Positions 1 to 16,274 of a stretch of DNA of 64,000 nucleotides are shown piece by piece. A model generated the notes under the pieces. The model saw only the letters and a program-made list of their open reading frames with translations, made no database searches and was not told the origin of the DNA. Both the position numbers and the translations under genes were made by a program. Location: contig NW_026262690.1 in the NCBI RefSeq assembly GCF_021869535.1, positions 13,379,501 to 13,443,500 on the forward strand. Direction: 5' to 3'. This stretch comes from Mytilus californianus. Its lineage: Eukaryota; Mollusca; Bivalvia; Mytilida; Mytilidae. Position 1 is the first letter of the stretch. Each line of letters starts with the position of its first letter.

Positions 1-704
1 AGATTTGCTTTAACCAATTCCCACAAAACTAAAACAGAACATTAGGATTCGTAGACAAAAACTTCCTTTTGATTTCAAAATAATAATGTGTTGTCATTCA
101 AGAAATCCCGTTTGGTTTTGAAAATCTAAGATTTGTCATTCCACAATTATGAGACTTATAATAATATTCTACATGGCATACTCTAGATCTAGAATGTTTT
201 ATTTGGATTAACTATAAACTTTACACTGTTGTTTGTATTAGTGAATCAAGACTCATTTTGGATTTGAAATTTTTTTGGTTTGTCGTTCCATACGGTTATC
301 TCACTTTTAGCAGTCAATTTTGACGTAATATTTATTTGTATATGGATATCCTCATTCATGTTTTCTTATACAGCAACGTTACCAAGTTGTTATTAGAAGC
401 TTAAATGGATTTCAGATCTTCTCACAATAATTCTAATGCACAATTTGGTGGTATCATGGGGTCTTGACGTAGCTGTTTTTTGTTATATATCATTTTCTTC
501 CATAACATGGAATACAAAATTCTTAAGATTACTGGTTATATGTGTTTTAAGTGTTGGTGTGTATGCATATTTAGTCAGATGAGCACTCATAAACTTGTTA
601 ATCTTTGTCCCTCTTCTAACTTATCAACACAAATTGACCTGACATTATATATATAGAAAGGTAAACCAATAAAGGCAAAATTATTCATTGATCGGGTATC
701 AGAT
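1..704. other. AT-rich non-coding stretch
   Basis: No open frame, RNA gene or clear repeat is visible. It lies downstream of the last recognised ALK exon on the minus strand, so it is probably intron or intergenic DNA. Confidence 0.5.
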
Positions 705-2012
705 TGGATCTTGAATACCCATACTGTAACTATGTCCGTATTTAAGATCTTCTCCTGTCTAGGACCCCATGAACACCCATATTAATTATGTCTGTATTTA
801 ATATCTTCACCTTTCTAGGACATGATCCCATGAATACCCATACTGTAATTATGTCAGTATTTAAGATCTTCTCCTGTCTAGAACTCCATGAATACCCATA
901 TTAATTATGTCTGTATTTAATATCTTCACCTTTCTTGGACATGTTCCCATGAATACCCATACTGTAATCATGTCAGTATTTAAGATCTTCTCCTGTCTAG
1001 GACATGTTCCCATGAATACCCATACTGTAATTATGTCCGTATTTAATATCTTCTCCTGTCTAGGACATGTTCCCATGAATACCCATACTGTAATTATGTC
1101 CGTGAATACCCATACTGTAGTTATGTCCGTATTTAATATCTTTGTCTAGGACATGTTCCCATGAATACCAATACTGTAATTATCTCCTGTCTAGGACATG
1201 TTCCCATGAATACCCATACTGTAGTTATGTCCGTATTTAATATCTTTGTCTAGGACATGTTCCCATGAATACCCATACTGTAATTATGTCCGTATTTAAT
1301 ATCTTCTCCTGTCTAGGACATGTTCCCATGAATACCCATACTGTAATTATGTCTGTATTTAATATCTTCTCCTGTCTAGGACATGTTCCCATGAATACCC
1401 ATACTGTAATTATGTCCGTATTTAATATCTTTGTCTAGGACATGTTCCCATGAATACCCATACTGTAATTATGTCCGTATTTAATATCTTCTCCTGTCTA
1501 GGACATGTTCCCATGAATACCCATACTGTAATTATGTCCGTATTTAATATCTTTGTCTAGGACATGTTCCCATGAATACCCATACTGTAATTATGTCCGT
1601 ATTTAATATCTTCTCCTGTCTAGGACATGTTCCCATGAATACCCATACTGTAATTATGTCTGTATTTAATATCTTCTCCTTTCTAGGACATGTTCCCATG
1701 AATACCCATACTGTAATTATGTCCGTATTTAATATCTTCTCCTGTCTAGGACATGTTCCCATGAATACCCATACTGTAATTATGTCCGTATTTAATATCT
1801 TTGTCTAGGACATGTTCCCATGAATACCCATACTGTAATTATGTCCGGATTTAATATCTTCTCCTGTCTAGGATATGTTCCCATGAATACCCATACTGTA
1901 ATTATGTCCGTATTTAATATCTTCTCCTGTCTAGGACATGTTCCCATGAATACCCATACTGTAATTATGTCCGTATGTAATATCTTCTCCTGTCTAGGAC
2001 ATGTTCCCAATT
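705..2012. repeat. 63-bp minisatellite
   Basis: About 20 head-to-tail copies of a 63-bp unit are visible, each containing CCCATGAATACCCATACTG and a GTCTAGGACATG core. Some copies lack about 4 bp (TCTTTGTCTAGG in place of TCTTCTCCTGTCTAGG), which breaks the frame. Because 63 is a multiple of three, both strands show periodic 21-residue open frames (for example MNTHTVIMSVF on the plus strand). These are by-products of the period, not genes. The array is most degenerate at its left edge and most uniform from 1,250 to 2,000. Confidence 0.95.
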
Positions 2013-3344
2013 CTACATCTCATTTTAGACAATACAACATTTATATCATCACCTGGCAAACAATGAGAACCAATATGTATTACATAATAATTTCAAGATG
2101 GCGTGAATATCGAATGAAACTAATAGCTTCCCACTGTGATGCGAAGCAAAAATGTAAGAAGGGGATATTATGTGGAGCCATCGAGTAAATAAGTAAATTG
2201 AGATGCAATTTTAGAAGTTATCAGGGTTATTCCATTTAAATATAGCTTATACCCATGGAAGACAGAACACTAATGGATGTACCACTAATTCTTCCTAAAA
2301 TGATTGTAGCAAAAACAACTTTTACTCCTACAAAAATGTTGATTCTTATTTTTGCAATTATTCAAGTTGTTGATCGAGTTAAAACTTTCTTCAAAACTGT
2401 CAGTACTCCATACAGAAATAAAGGCAGTTTTAATGCAACACAAATAAAAGAGTGATATTTATACAAGTCCCCATTCCTGTGATATTTGCTACATCCTCAT
2501 TTCTGACTTAACTATTAATCTATGTTATTAAGATTTTGTTGAGAATAACCCATCATTGAACAGGATCTAATGAGAAATAAAGGCAAAAGGAGACACGATA
2601 CCAATGAAGCATTTGGAAACCATTGGTTCAATAGGTGCCTTGTAGGCAGCAACCTTCTATCAAGGAAATCATAATGGGAAACACACAGAATATTGTATAG
2701 ACTGAGAGATATATATTCTCCAAATGCAAGTGACAACAAATTGTAAACAGACAGGCATTTAATCCTTTTTAACTTGTAATGTTGGGTATCATAGATAAAA
2801 AAAAATCAGTTAATTCATCGTTGTATAAACCTTTTTATTCTATTATCTATAAACCATAATAAAATTGTGCGGGTTAAAACTACAATTTAGAAATATATTC
2901 GTTCTTTAATCTTACTATATAAAATTCAAAACTAATTCAATAGAGAAGAAAAGGAAATGCCTCTGAGCTAAACTGATTTGAGGCTTAATCAAAATTTACA
3001 ACTGCCTTATATTGTTTGCATTTAATACCATTAATCTGCATTTTTGGTATCAAATTAGATAAATAAATTCAAACTGGCAAGATTTTACTTCTTTATCAGT
3101 CAACAAATCCTATCAAGAACAATTTGAGATAAACAGACATTTTTCTTAATCAACCCAGGCTGTCAAGTAGAAAATATGCTTCCGTCTCAATTCTAAGAAA
3201 ACAATTACTGTGGAGGAAAATAAAATCAAATGTTTCTTAATAATACAACTGCTTTCATTTCTCAAATGGAGATTAAAGGGGAAAAAAAGTTTCAGTGCTG
3301 GAAAGCTAAACACATTTTGATCATGAAAATAGAGATATTAACAA
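2013..3344. other. Non-coding stretch between two satellites
   Basis: AT-rich DNA with only short open frames (66 and 74 codons) that show no recognisable domain, splice context or composition shift. I see no gene or repeat family here. Confidence 0.5.
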
Positions 3345-4950
3345 TTGGACTGATATAGGCTTAACTCCCAAACTTTATAAACAATTGGATTGATAAAGGC
3401 TTATCTTTCAAACTTTATAAACAATTGGACTGATAAAGGGTGAACTTCCAACAAGTTATCTTTCAACTTTATAAACAATTGGACTGATAAAGTGTTAACT
3501 TCCAAACTTTATAAATAATTGAACTGACAAAGGGTGAACTTCCAATAAGTTATCTTTCAACTTTATAAATAATTGGACTGATAAAGGCTTAACTTCCAAA
3601 CTTTATAAACAATTGGACTGACAAAGGGTTAACTTCAAAACTTTATAAACAATTGGACTGATAAAGGCTTAACTTCCAAACTTTATAAACAATTGGACTG
3701 ATAAAGGCTTAACTTCCAAACTTTATAAATAATTGGACTGACAAAGGGTTAACTTCCAAACTTTATAAACAATTGGACTGATAAAGGGTGAACTTCCAAT
3801 AAGTTATCTTTCAACTTTATAAACAATTGGACTGATAAAGGCTTAACTTCCAAACTTTATAAACATTTGGACTGACAAAGGGTTAACTTCCAAACTTTAT
3901 AAACAATTGGACTGACAAAGGGTTAACTTCAAAACTTTATAAACAATTGGACTGATAAAGGCTTAACTTCCAAACTTTATAAACAATTGGACTGATAAAG
4001 GCTTAACTTCCAAACTTTATAAATAATTGGACTGACAAAGGGTTAACTTCCAAACTTTATAAACAATTGGACTGATAAAGGGTGAACTTCCAATAAGTTA
4101 TCTTTCAACTTTATAAACAATTGGACTGATAAAGGCTTAACTTCCAAACTTTATAAACATTTGGACTGACAAAGGGTTAACTTCCAAACTTTATAAACAA
4201 TTGGACTGATAAAGGCTTAACTTCCAAACTTTACAAACAATTGGACTGATAAAGGCTTAACTTCCAAACTTTATAAACAATTGGACTGATAAAGGCTTAA
4301 CTTCCAAACTTTATAAATAATTGGACTGACAAAGGGTTAACTTCCAACAAGTTATCTTTCAACTTTATAAACAATTGGACTGATAAAGGCTTAACTTCCA
4401 AACTTTATAAACAATTGGACTGATAAAGGGTTAACTTCCAAACTTTATAAACAATTGGACTGATAAAGGGTTAACTTCCAAACTTTATAAACAATTGGAC
4501 TGATAAAGGGTTAACTTCCAAACTTTATAAACAATTGGACTGATAAAGGCTTAACTTCCAAACTTTATAAATAATTGGACTGACAAAGGGTTAACTTCCA
4601 ACAAGTTATCTTTCAACTTTATAAACAATTGGACTGATAAAGGGTGAACTTACAATAAGTTATCTTCCATCTTTATAAACAATTGGACTGACAAAGGGGT
4701 TAACTTCCAAACTTTAAAAACAATTGGACTGATAAAAGGGTTAACTTCCAAACTTTAAAAACAATTGGACTGATAAAGTGTTAACTTCCAAACTTTATTA
4801 ACAATTGGACTGATAAAGGGATAACTTCCAAACTTTATAAACAATTGGACTGACAAAGGGTGAACTTCCAACAAGTTATCTTTCAACTTTATAAACAATT
4901 GGACTGACAAAGGGTTAACTTCCAACAAGTTAACTGTCAACCTTATTCAA
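3345..4950. repeat. 40-bp minisatellite with longer variant units
   Basis: About 35 copies of a 40-bp unit (ACTTTATAAACAATTGGACT followed by GATAAAGGCTTAACTTCCAA) are present. A longer variant carrying an extra AAGTTATCTTTCA segment recurs at irregular steps, and blocks of several units are repeated together (for example around 3,540-3,840 and again at 3,800-4,110). This indicates higher-order duplication. No coding potential is apparent. Confidence 0.95.
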
Positions 4951-5030
4951 GATGAAAACATGTTTGTGCAAATATGAATATGAATCCAGCAATCGGCTGC
5001 TGAATAGAAGGAGACAATCCAACTCAAATG

Positions 5031-7106
5031 TAAATAAAATGCTCCGCAGGGCGCAGCTTGATACGACCGCAGAGGTCGAACCCTGAACAGTTGGGGCAAG
5101 TATGGACACAACATTCAAGCTTGATACAGCTCTGAATTTGGATTGTGATTAAATATTTGACACAGCATAGGTTACTGACACAGAATGAATGTGGTCTAAG
5201 AACTTAAAAATTTTAAATTGGACATTCACCTATTATGGTCCAATATCCAAAATCTAAATACATGGTTAGATTCAGCATATCAACGAACCCCAAGAATTCA
5301 ATTTTTGATGAAATCAAACAAAGTTTAATTTAGGACCCTTTTGACCTCAATGTGGACAAAGTTGATAACGGGGCCCAAAAATCAAAAATCTAAATACATG
5401 GTTAGATTCAGCATATCAAAGAACCCCATATATTCAATTTTTGTTGAAATCAAACAAAGTTTAATTTTGGACCCCGATTTGGACCAACTTGAAAACTGGG
5501 CCCATAATCAAAAATCTAAATACATGTTTAGATTCAGCATATCAAAGAACCCTAAGAATTCAATTTTTGTTAAAATCAAACTTAGTTTAATTTTGGACCC
5601 TTTGGACCTTAATGTAGACCAATTTGAAAACGGAACCAAAAATTAAGAATCTAAATACACGGTTAGATTCAGCATATCAAAGAACCCCAATAATTCAATT
5701 TTTGATGAAATCAAACAAAGTTTAATTTTGGACCCTTTGGACCTCAATGTGGACCAATTTAAAAACAGGGCCCAAAATCCAAAAACTTAATACACGGTTA
5801 GATTCAGCACATTAAAGAACCCCAAGAATTCAAGAATAAAACCCCATTGAAATTGGTCAAGAAATAAGCAATTTATACGAAGTATCTTCTTTTGCACAAT
5901 ACTGTGCAATTGAATATTTCTTGCTATTGCGCAATACTGTACAATTGACAATTTCTTGCTATTGCGCAATATTGTGCTATTGGATATTTCTTGCTATTGC
6001 GCAATACTGTGCAATTGAAGATTTCTTGCTATTGCGCAATACTGTGCAATGGAAGATTTCTTGCTATTGTGCAATACTGTGCAATTGAAAATTTCTTGCT
6101 ATTGCACAATACTTATTATATAATAATTTACACATCCTGTTTGGTGTGTATCTCCTACCATATCATTATTATTTGCTTTTAAATATAAATCAGAAATAAC
6201 CAACTTAAAATGGAAAATTTTAAAAGAAAAAAAAAGGAAAAAAAGAAAAAAAAGGAAAAAAAAAAAATCCCCCCCCCCAAATTTTTTGAAACCCCTTATG
6301 ATTCATCACCCCCAAACTCAATCCCAGCCTTCCCTTTGTGGTATGGAACCTTGCAGTACAATTTCAGAGAGATCCATACACTTGAACACAAGTTATTGTC
6401 CTGAAGCTAGAAAAATGCTTGTTTTTTTCCCCTTTTTGGCCCCTAATTCCTAAAATTTTGAGGCAATTACCCCCAAAATCAATCCCAGCCTTCCCTTTTT
6501 GGTATTGTACCTTGCAGTACAATTTCAGAGAGATCCATACACTTGAACACAAGTAATTGTCTGGAAACTAGAAAAATGCTATTTTTGGCCCCTTATTCCT
6601 AAACGTTTTGGGCAATTACCCCCAAACTCAATTCCAGCTTTCCCTTTGTGATATGGAACCTTGTAGTTCAATTTCAGAAAGATCCATACACTTACACACA
6701 AGTTATTATCATGAAACTAGAAAAATGCTTGTTTTTTGCCCCTTTTTTGGCCCCTAATTCCTAAAATTTTGAGGCAATTACCCCCAAAATCAATCCCAGC
6801 ATTCCCTTTGTGATATGGAACCTTGTGGTACAATGTCAGAGAGATCCATACACTAACACACAAGTTATGTCTGGAAGTTACAAAAATGCTTATTTTTGGC
6901 CCCTTTTTGGCCCCTAATTCCTTAACTGTTGGTACCATGACCCCCAAAATCAATCCCAACCTTCCTTTTGTGGTATTGAACCTTATGGTAAAATTTCACG
7001 GAGATCCATTCACTTAAACTAAAGTTAGAGTGCGAAAACCAATGTGTCTTCGGACAACGCCTGACAACGACGACGACGCCAACGTCATACCAATATACGA
7101 CCAAAA
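5031..7106 (+). repeat. Composite repeat block A (first of two direct copies)
   Basis: This is a mosaic of four parts. A leader (5,031-5,230) includes CAGAGGTCGAACCCTGAACA and is a dispersed family also seen near 7,900, 19,400, 28,530 and 52,490. A roughly 130-bp tandem unit around TTAGATTCAGCATATCAAAG (about 5,240-5,830) is followed by 35-bp units around TTGCTATTGCGCAATACTG (about 5,905-6,115). Finally come five roughly 160-bp units around TTTCAGAGAGATCCATACAC (about 6,290-7,020). The block ends in a CGACGACG-rich tract and AATATACGACC. The same order is repeated at 7,866-10,092. No intact gene is present. Confidence 0.85.
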
Positions 7107-7250
7107 AATTTTTTAATTTTTGCGGTCGTATAATTAAATGTGTGAGAGATCGGTGGGTGGGTGGGTGGTTCTTGGAGGGAAAAGAGAGTTTCATATAGTT
7201 GGGCAGAAATTATGTTTTCATGACTAAATGTAATCTACTAAACGTGTATA

Positions 7251-7440
7251 CTGTAAATTCAGAAATTATTGCAAATAATGCGACTAGGCGAGTATCGCAA
7301 TAATAAGAACTCGCATTTTGATAACTTAAACATAGATCTGTATGTAGATTTTTCTGAAATCGCAATAATTAAAATCGCATTCTTGTCCATCTTTGAAAAA
7401 TCACAATAATAAATGGACGCAATAATATCTGAATTTACAG
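7251..7440. mobile_element. Tc1/mariner-type MITE, 190 bp
   Basis: The ends are inverted repeats: CTGTAAATTCAGAAATTATT at the left and, read from the other strand, CTGTAAATTCAGATATTATT at the right, with one mismatch. Both ends abut a TA dinucleotide (7,249-7,250 and 7,441-7,442), the TA target duplication typical of Tc1/mariner elements. The interior is AT-rich with several GCAATAAT motifs and has no coding capacity. It is non-autonomous, and the mobilising transposase is unknown. Confidence 0.85.
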
Positions 7441-7529
7441 TACCAAACTTAACTCAGAACAACGATCCATGACTCATGTCTTACCTTGTTAAGGGCAAAT
7501 CTATTGAAATCCTTTAACAGCAGTGGTTA

Positions 7530-7843
7530 AATGCGTTTGAAGATATCTCAGGCACTTGTCTCAGAAAAAATTTCCTATATACCTTAATATAACACAAGGT
7601 ACTTAACTCTCATTTTTGAAAAATGTAACCCAGTCGCGAAATTTCTTTATATATTTCAATTTCTCGGTGGTCAACCCCACTAAAATTTGTTATGCCGTAA
7701 ATCTAAATTGATTTATCTACACAATGGTATATAACATTCCTACCTTTGTTGTCGGAATCATTCGTAGCAGGCCTACCAAAGTATGTCAACCGTAATTATT
7801 TCGTCTACTGACACTCTATTGGAAAATTAAGACTCGCAGTAAA
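7530..7843 (+). repeat. Left arm of a 3.2-kb inverted repeat
   Basis: This segment is the reverse complement, with scattered differences, of about 10,392-10,700. Shared landmarks include GGCACTTGTCTCAG, ACCTTAATATAACACAAGG, ATGCCGTAAATCTAAATTG and ATTCGTAGCAGGCCTACC. The two arms enclose composite block A'. I see no gene in the arm. Confidence 0.85.
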
Positions 7844-7865
7844 TGATTAATTATAAAAAGTATTT

Positions 7866-10092
7866 AAATAAAATGCTCCGCAGGGCGCAGTTTGATACGA
7901 CCGCAGAGGTCGAACCCTGAACAGTTGGGGCAAGTATGGACACAACATTCAAGCTTGATACAGCTTTGCATTTGGATTGTGATTAAATATTTGACACAGC
8001 ATAGGTTTCTGACACAGAATGAATGTGGTCTAAGAACTGAAAAAATTTAAATTGGACATTCACCTATTATGGTCCAATATCCAAAATCTAAATACATGTT
8101 TAGATTCAGCATATCAAAGAACCCCAAGAATTCAATTTTTGATGAAATCAAACAAAGTTTAATTTTGGACCCTTTTGACCTCAATGTGGACAAAGTTGAT
8201 AACGGGGCCCAAAAATCAAAAATCTAAATACATGGTTAGATTCAGCATATCAAAGAACCCCATATATTCAATTTTTGTTGAAATCAAACAAAGTTTAATT
8301 TTGGACCTCGATTTGGACCAACTTGAAAACTGGGCCCATAATCAAAAATCTAAATACATGTTTAGATTTAGCATATCAAAGAACCCTAAGAATTCAATTT
8401 TTGTTAAAATCAAACTAAGTTTAATTTTGGACCCTTTGGACCTTAATGTAGACAATTTGAAAACGGTACCAAAAATTAAGAATCTGAATACACGGTTAGA
8501 TTCGGCATATCAAAGAACCCCAATAATTCAATTTTTGATGAAATCAAACAAAGTTTAATTTTGGACCCTCTGGACCTCAATGTGAACCAATTTAAAAACA
8601 GGGCCCAAAATCCAAAAACTTAATACACGGTTAGATTCAGCATATTAAAGAACCCCAAGAATTCAAGAATAAAACCCCATTGAAATTGGTCAAGAAATAA
8701 GCAATTTATAGGAAGTATCTTCTTTTGCACAACACTGTGCAATTAAATATTTCTTGCTATTGCGCAATACTGTACAATTGACAATTTCTTGCTATTGCGC
8801 AATATTGTGCTATTGGATATTTCTTGCTATTGCGCAATACTGTGCAATTGAAGATTTCTTGCTATTGCGCAATACTGTGCAATTGAAGATTTCTTGCTAT
8901 TATGCAATACTGTGCAATTGAAAATTTCTTGCTATTGCACAATACTTATTATATAATAATTTACACATCCTGTTTGGTGTGTATCTCCTACCATACCATT
9001 ATTATTTGCTTTTAAATATAAATCAGAAATAACCAACTTAAAATGGAAAATTTTAAAAGAAAAAAAAAAGGAAAAATAAAAAAATCCCCCCCCCCAAATT
9101 TTTTGAACCCCCTTATGATTCATCACCCCCAAACTCAATCCAAGCCTTCCCTTTGTGGTATGGTACCTTGCAGTACAATTTCAGAGAGATCCATACACTT
9201 GAACACAAGTTATTGTCTGGAAACTAGAAAAATGTGTTTTTTGACCCCTTTTTGGCCCCAAATTCCTAAACGTTTAGGGTAATTACCCCCAAACTCAAAC
9301 CCAGCTTTCCCTTTGTGATATGGAACCTTGTAGTACAATTTCAGAAAGATCCATACACTTACACACAAGTTATTGTCCTGGATCTAGAAAAATGCTTGTT
9401 TTTTGCCCCTTTTTGGCCCCTAATTCCTAAAATATTGAGGCAATTACCCCCATCATCAATCCCAGCCTTCCCTTTGTGGTATGGTACCTTGCAGTACAAT
9501 TTCAGAGAGATCCATACACTTGAACATTAGTTATTGTCTGGAAACTAGAAAAATGCTTATTTTTGGCCCCTTTTTGGCCCCCAATTCCTAAACGTTTCGG
9601 CAATTACCCCCAAACTCAATTCCAGCTTTCCCTTTGGGATATGGAACCTTGTAGTACAATTTCAGAAAGATCCATATACTTACACACAAGTTATTGTCAT
9701 GAAACTAGAAAAATGCTTATTTTTTGCCCCTTTTTTGGCCCCTAATTCCTAAAATTTTGAGGCAATTACCCCCAAAATCAATCCCAGCATTCCTTTTGTG
9801 ATATGGAACCTTGTGGTACAATGTCAGAGAGATCCATACACTAACACACAAGTTATGTCTGGAAGTTACAAAAATGCTTATTTTTGGCCCCTTTTTGGAC
9901 CCTAATTCCTTTACTGTTGGTACCATGACCCCCAAAATCAATCCCAACCTTCCTTTTGTGGTATTGAACCTTGTGGTAAAATTTCATAGAGATCCATTCA
10001 CTTAAACTAAAGTTAGAGTGCGAAAACCAATGTGTCTTCGGACGACGACGACGCCAACGTCATACCAATATACGACCACAAAAATTTTTTTG
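7866..10092 (+). repeat. Composite repeat block A' (second direct copy)
   Basis: This is a close direct copy of 5,031-7,106 with the same sub-repeat order. It has six rather than five of the roughly 160-bp units (landmark AGATCCATACAC near 9,180, 9,340, 9,500, 9,660 and 9,820, with a variant near 9,985). Small indels and substitutions separate the copies. It lies between the inverted arms at 7,530-7,843 and 10,392-10,700. Confidence 0.85.
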
Positions 10093-10391
10093 GGGTTGTA
10101 TAAAAAACTTGTCTGAATAGAACTTGTCATCCAGATAGCAAATTTGTAAAAGATTCCGTGAAAAAAATCATAACAAGTGTTATTTGAGGTATGTCTAATG
10201 AGTTACGAGTTTCTATTTTTAGACCAAATTTTCCCTTTGCATCAATGTCATTCAGACTCTATCTGGACTTTACATATAAAATGAGATAAGATCAGATAAC
10301 TCAGAGAAATATTTATTTTTAGCTATAGACCTTCCCATAAAATTTGACCAATCGGAAACTGAGATATATAAAGTGAGTGGAAAGATACCTT

Positions 10392-10700
10392 TTACTGCAA
10401 GTCTTACATTTCCAATCAAGTGTTGGTAGATGAAATAATTACGCTTGACATACTTGGGTAGGCCTGCTACGAATGATTCCAACAAAGAAAGGAGGGCGTG
10501 TTATACACCATTGTGTAGATAAATCAATTTAGATTTACGGCATAACAAGTTTTAGTTGGGTTGACAAACAAGAAATCGAAATATAACGGAATTTCGCGAC
10601 GGGGTGACATTTTTCAAAAATGCGAGTTAAGTACCTTGTGTTATATTAAGGTATAAAGGAAATTTTTTTCTGAGACAAGTGCCTGTGGAAGATACGCCTA
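10392..10700 (-). repeat. Right arm of the 3.2-kb inverted repeat
   Basis: Inverted partner of 7,530-7,843 (for example GGTAGGCCTGCTACGAATGA here against TCATTCGTAGCAGGCCTACC there). The divergence between arms looks moderate, so this is not a very recent palindrome. Confidence 0.85.
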
Positions 10701-10754
10701 AATCATGCAATTACCAAAACATTAAAACTGATTACAACTTAGAGCCATACTTGA

Positions 10755-11305
10755 AAAAATGTTGTCAAGACAACAAAGATCTGTGATTGCCAGATGCGAA
10801 GTGGAACTTTACCTTTAGAGATTGAAAAGGGTACATTTCGAACTGTGCCACTTGACCAACACCTATTTAAAATGTGCAAGTCTCAATCCATAGAGGATAA
10901 GTTTATGTTGTATTGTAAATGCTATGAAAGATTGAGAACAACACTATTCAATGACATCTGAGACAATTACAACATCGATTTAAATACGCTACCAGTGAAC
11001 CTAAGATAAAAACCTTTATTTTGTAATTACAGGAAGCACGTTTTTAACTTTATTTTTGATTGTTTTACTATCAGACAGCCTGTGGTCAATTGATATCGTG
11101 CCAAACTATATTTTCATCTAAATTTGAACTTATTTTTCTTTTCAATAATGAAAGCATTATGCGTATCATATCATGACTGTGCATCATAAGCCTATTTTGG
11201 CTTGCAGAAAATCACTTGTTTATTTGAATATAATTGTTTGTTATAAGTCAGGTTGCATTTTAATATTAAAATATTCATTCATTCATTCATTCATTCATAC
11301 TAATT
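10755..11305 (+). pseudogene. 3' end of a non-LTR retrotransposon with ATTC tail
   Basis: On the plus strand, decayed frames near 10,780-10,970 read RQQRSVIARCE and, after a frameshift, TLPLEIEKGTF, then MCKSQSIEDKF, LYCKCYERLRTTLF and a stop. This pattern (RS-ARxRxGTLPLxxExGRF, then Cys-x2-Cys, ED-HF, C-YxxLR) is typical of the region after the reverse transcriptase in many LINE proteins. A 3' UTR-like stretch follows and ends in (CATT)n at 11,275-11,300, a microsatellite tail common in several LINE clades. The element is 5'-truncated and dead, and its clade cannot be assigned by eye. Confidence 0.75.
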
Positions 11306-11319
11306 TATAATAAACAGCT

Positions 11320-11836
11320 GCGCCATGAGCGCATGATACGCCCGTCGTCTTGTGTGTGAATTTTTATGCAATAAGCATAAATAGTTTCTGACATATGGCG
11401 TGACATGCAAAAACCTCCTTTTTTTTTTTACAAAAAACTCAATATCTCTAAAATAAAATTTTGAATCAAAACCAAAAAGTATACAGATCTTTAGATTAAT
11501 ATAACAAAGAAGTGTGTAAAATTTTAAGCAATAATCATAAATTGTTTTTGAGATACGGCGCGACATGTGAAAAAAAACACACACCTGTTTTAGTTACTAA
11601 GTCCCGTAACTCAAAAAGTTTTAATCATATTTTCACCAAAAAGTATACAGATCGTTTGACCATAATAAGAAACAACTATCTTAAGTTTCAAGAGATTTGG
11701 ATAAGTCATTCTCAAGTTACGGTGCGACATGTTAACGCCGGACAGACAGACGGACAGATAGATGGATGGACAGACGGACGGACACCGGACATTTGTATAC
11801 CATAATACGTCCCGTCAAAAATTGACGGGCGTATAA
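11320..11836. mobile_element. Dispersed non-autonomous repeat with GACGGGC hairpin end
   Basis: The segment begins near a TACGCCCGTCGTC motif. It contains two related sub-units built around ATACGGCGCGACATG and AAAAAGTATACAGATC, then a GACAGACGGACAG tract. It closes with CGTCCCGTCAAAAATTGACGGGCG, where CCCGTCAA pairs with TTGACGGG. The start and end motifs are related in inverted orientation. The end structure resembles non-autonomous repeats I recall from bivalves. The open frames on both strands are incidental. Confidence 0.6.
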
Positions 11837-12539
<703 letters not shown>

Positions 12540-12871
12540 TCATATGTTTTTGTTTGAGCTTTTTAATGAAAAGGAATCAAACAAAAAATTTTCTACCGTA
12601 CCTTAGCACCTTTAAAGTGAAAATTGCACTACTATTGCTTTTGATTTATAAATAAGGCATGAAGTATTATTGATTAAGAAACTTTGATAAAAACATAACC
12701 ATTGTTACATAGGTACTTAACAGAGTGGATGATATTTTGATTTTTCCAAAGGCTTAACAGACAAATGTCATATCTATGTTAAATATTTCCAGGGTTTCTT
12801 TGTCAAGACTAATAATATTTTACGTTTCTGTTTGAGAATATCTTACTCCTCAAGAATTTTTTAATTTTAAA

Positions 12872-13811
<940 letters not shown>

Positions 13812-13912
13812 CTGTGGATAAAATGTTTATCTTCTAAATGTTGACAACCTTTGGCAATATCTATGGCTATCTTGAGCAAGTCTATACATGTCAAAGATGG
13901 TGTCATGTTTCC
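13812..13912 (-). CDS. ALK: ALK kinase exon: alpha-E helix to HR of HRD
   Basis: 101 bp, phase 0 in and phase 2 out. It reads GNMTPSLTCIDLLKIAIDIA, then KGCQHLEDKHFIH plus AG. This is the alpha-E helix and the start of the catalytic loop, close to the ALK family's DLLxxARDIAxGCxYLEExxFIHR pattern. The acceptor is TTATAG/GGAAAC and the donor is CACAG/GTGAGA. Introns on both sides are short, so it belongs to a compact cluster of four exons at 12.4-14.4 kb. Confidence 0.93.
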
Positions 13913-14111
13913 CTATAAAAAAAATAAAAAATAAAAAACAAACTTTAATATGTATCAGAATTGAAACAACCCCAAAAATGGCATAAATCAGTCTGGATAC
14001 TTTAATACTATACCAGGAAATTACTGTAATCATTATCTTTGGAAATAAACTCTTTGATATTTGATTTAAATAAATGTGTTTGATGGGTAGAACAAACTTC
14101 ACAGGGGGTCA

Positions 14112-16270
<2,159 letters not shown>

Positions 16271-16274
16271 AGAG

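Noticed and set aside
861-2188. Several 70-120-codon open frames on both strands (MNTHTVIMSVFNIF and MGTCPRQEKILNTD patterns)
   Set aside because: They follow the 63-bp satellite exactly, with 21-residue periodicity. They are by-products of a unit length divisible by three.
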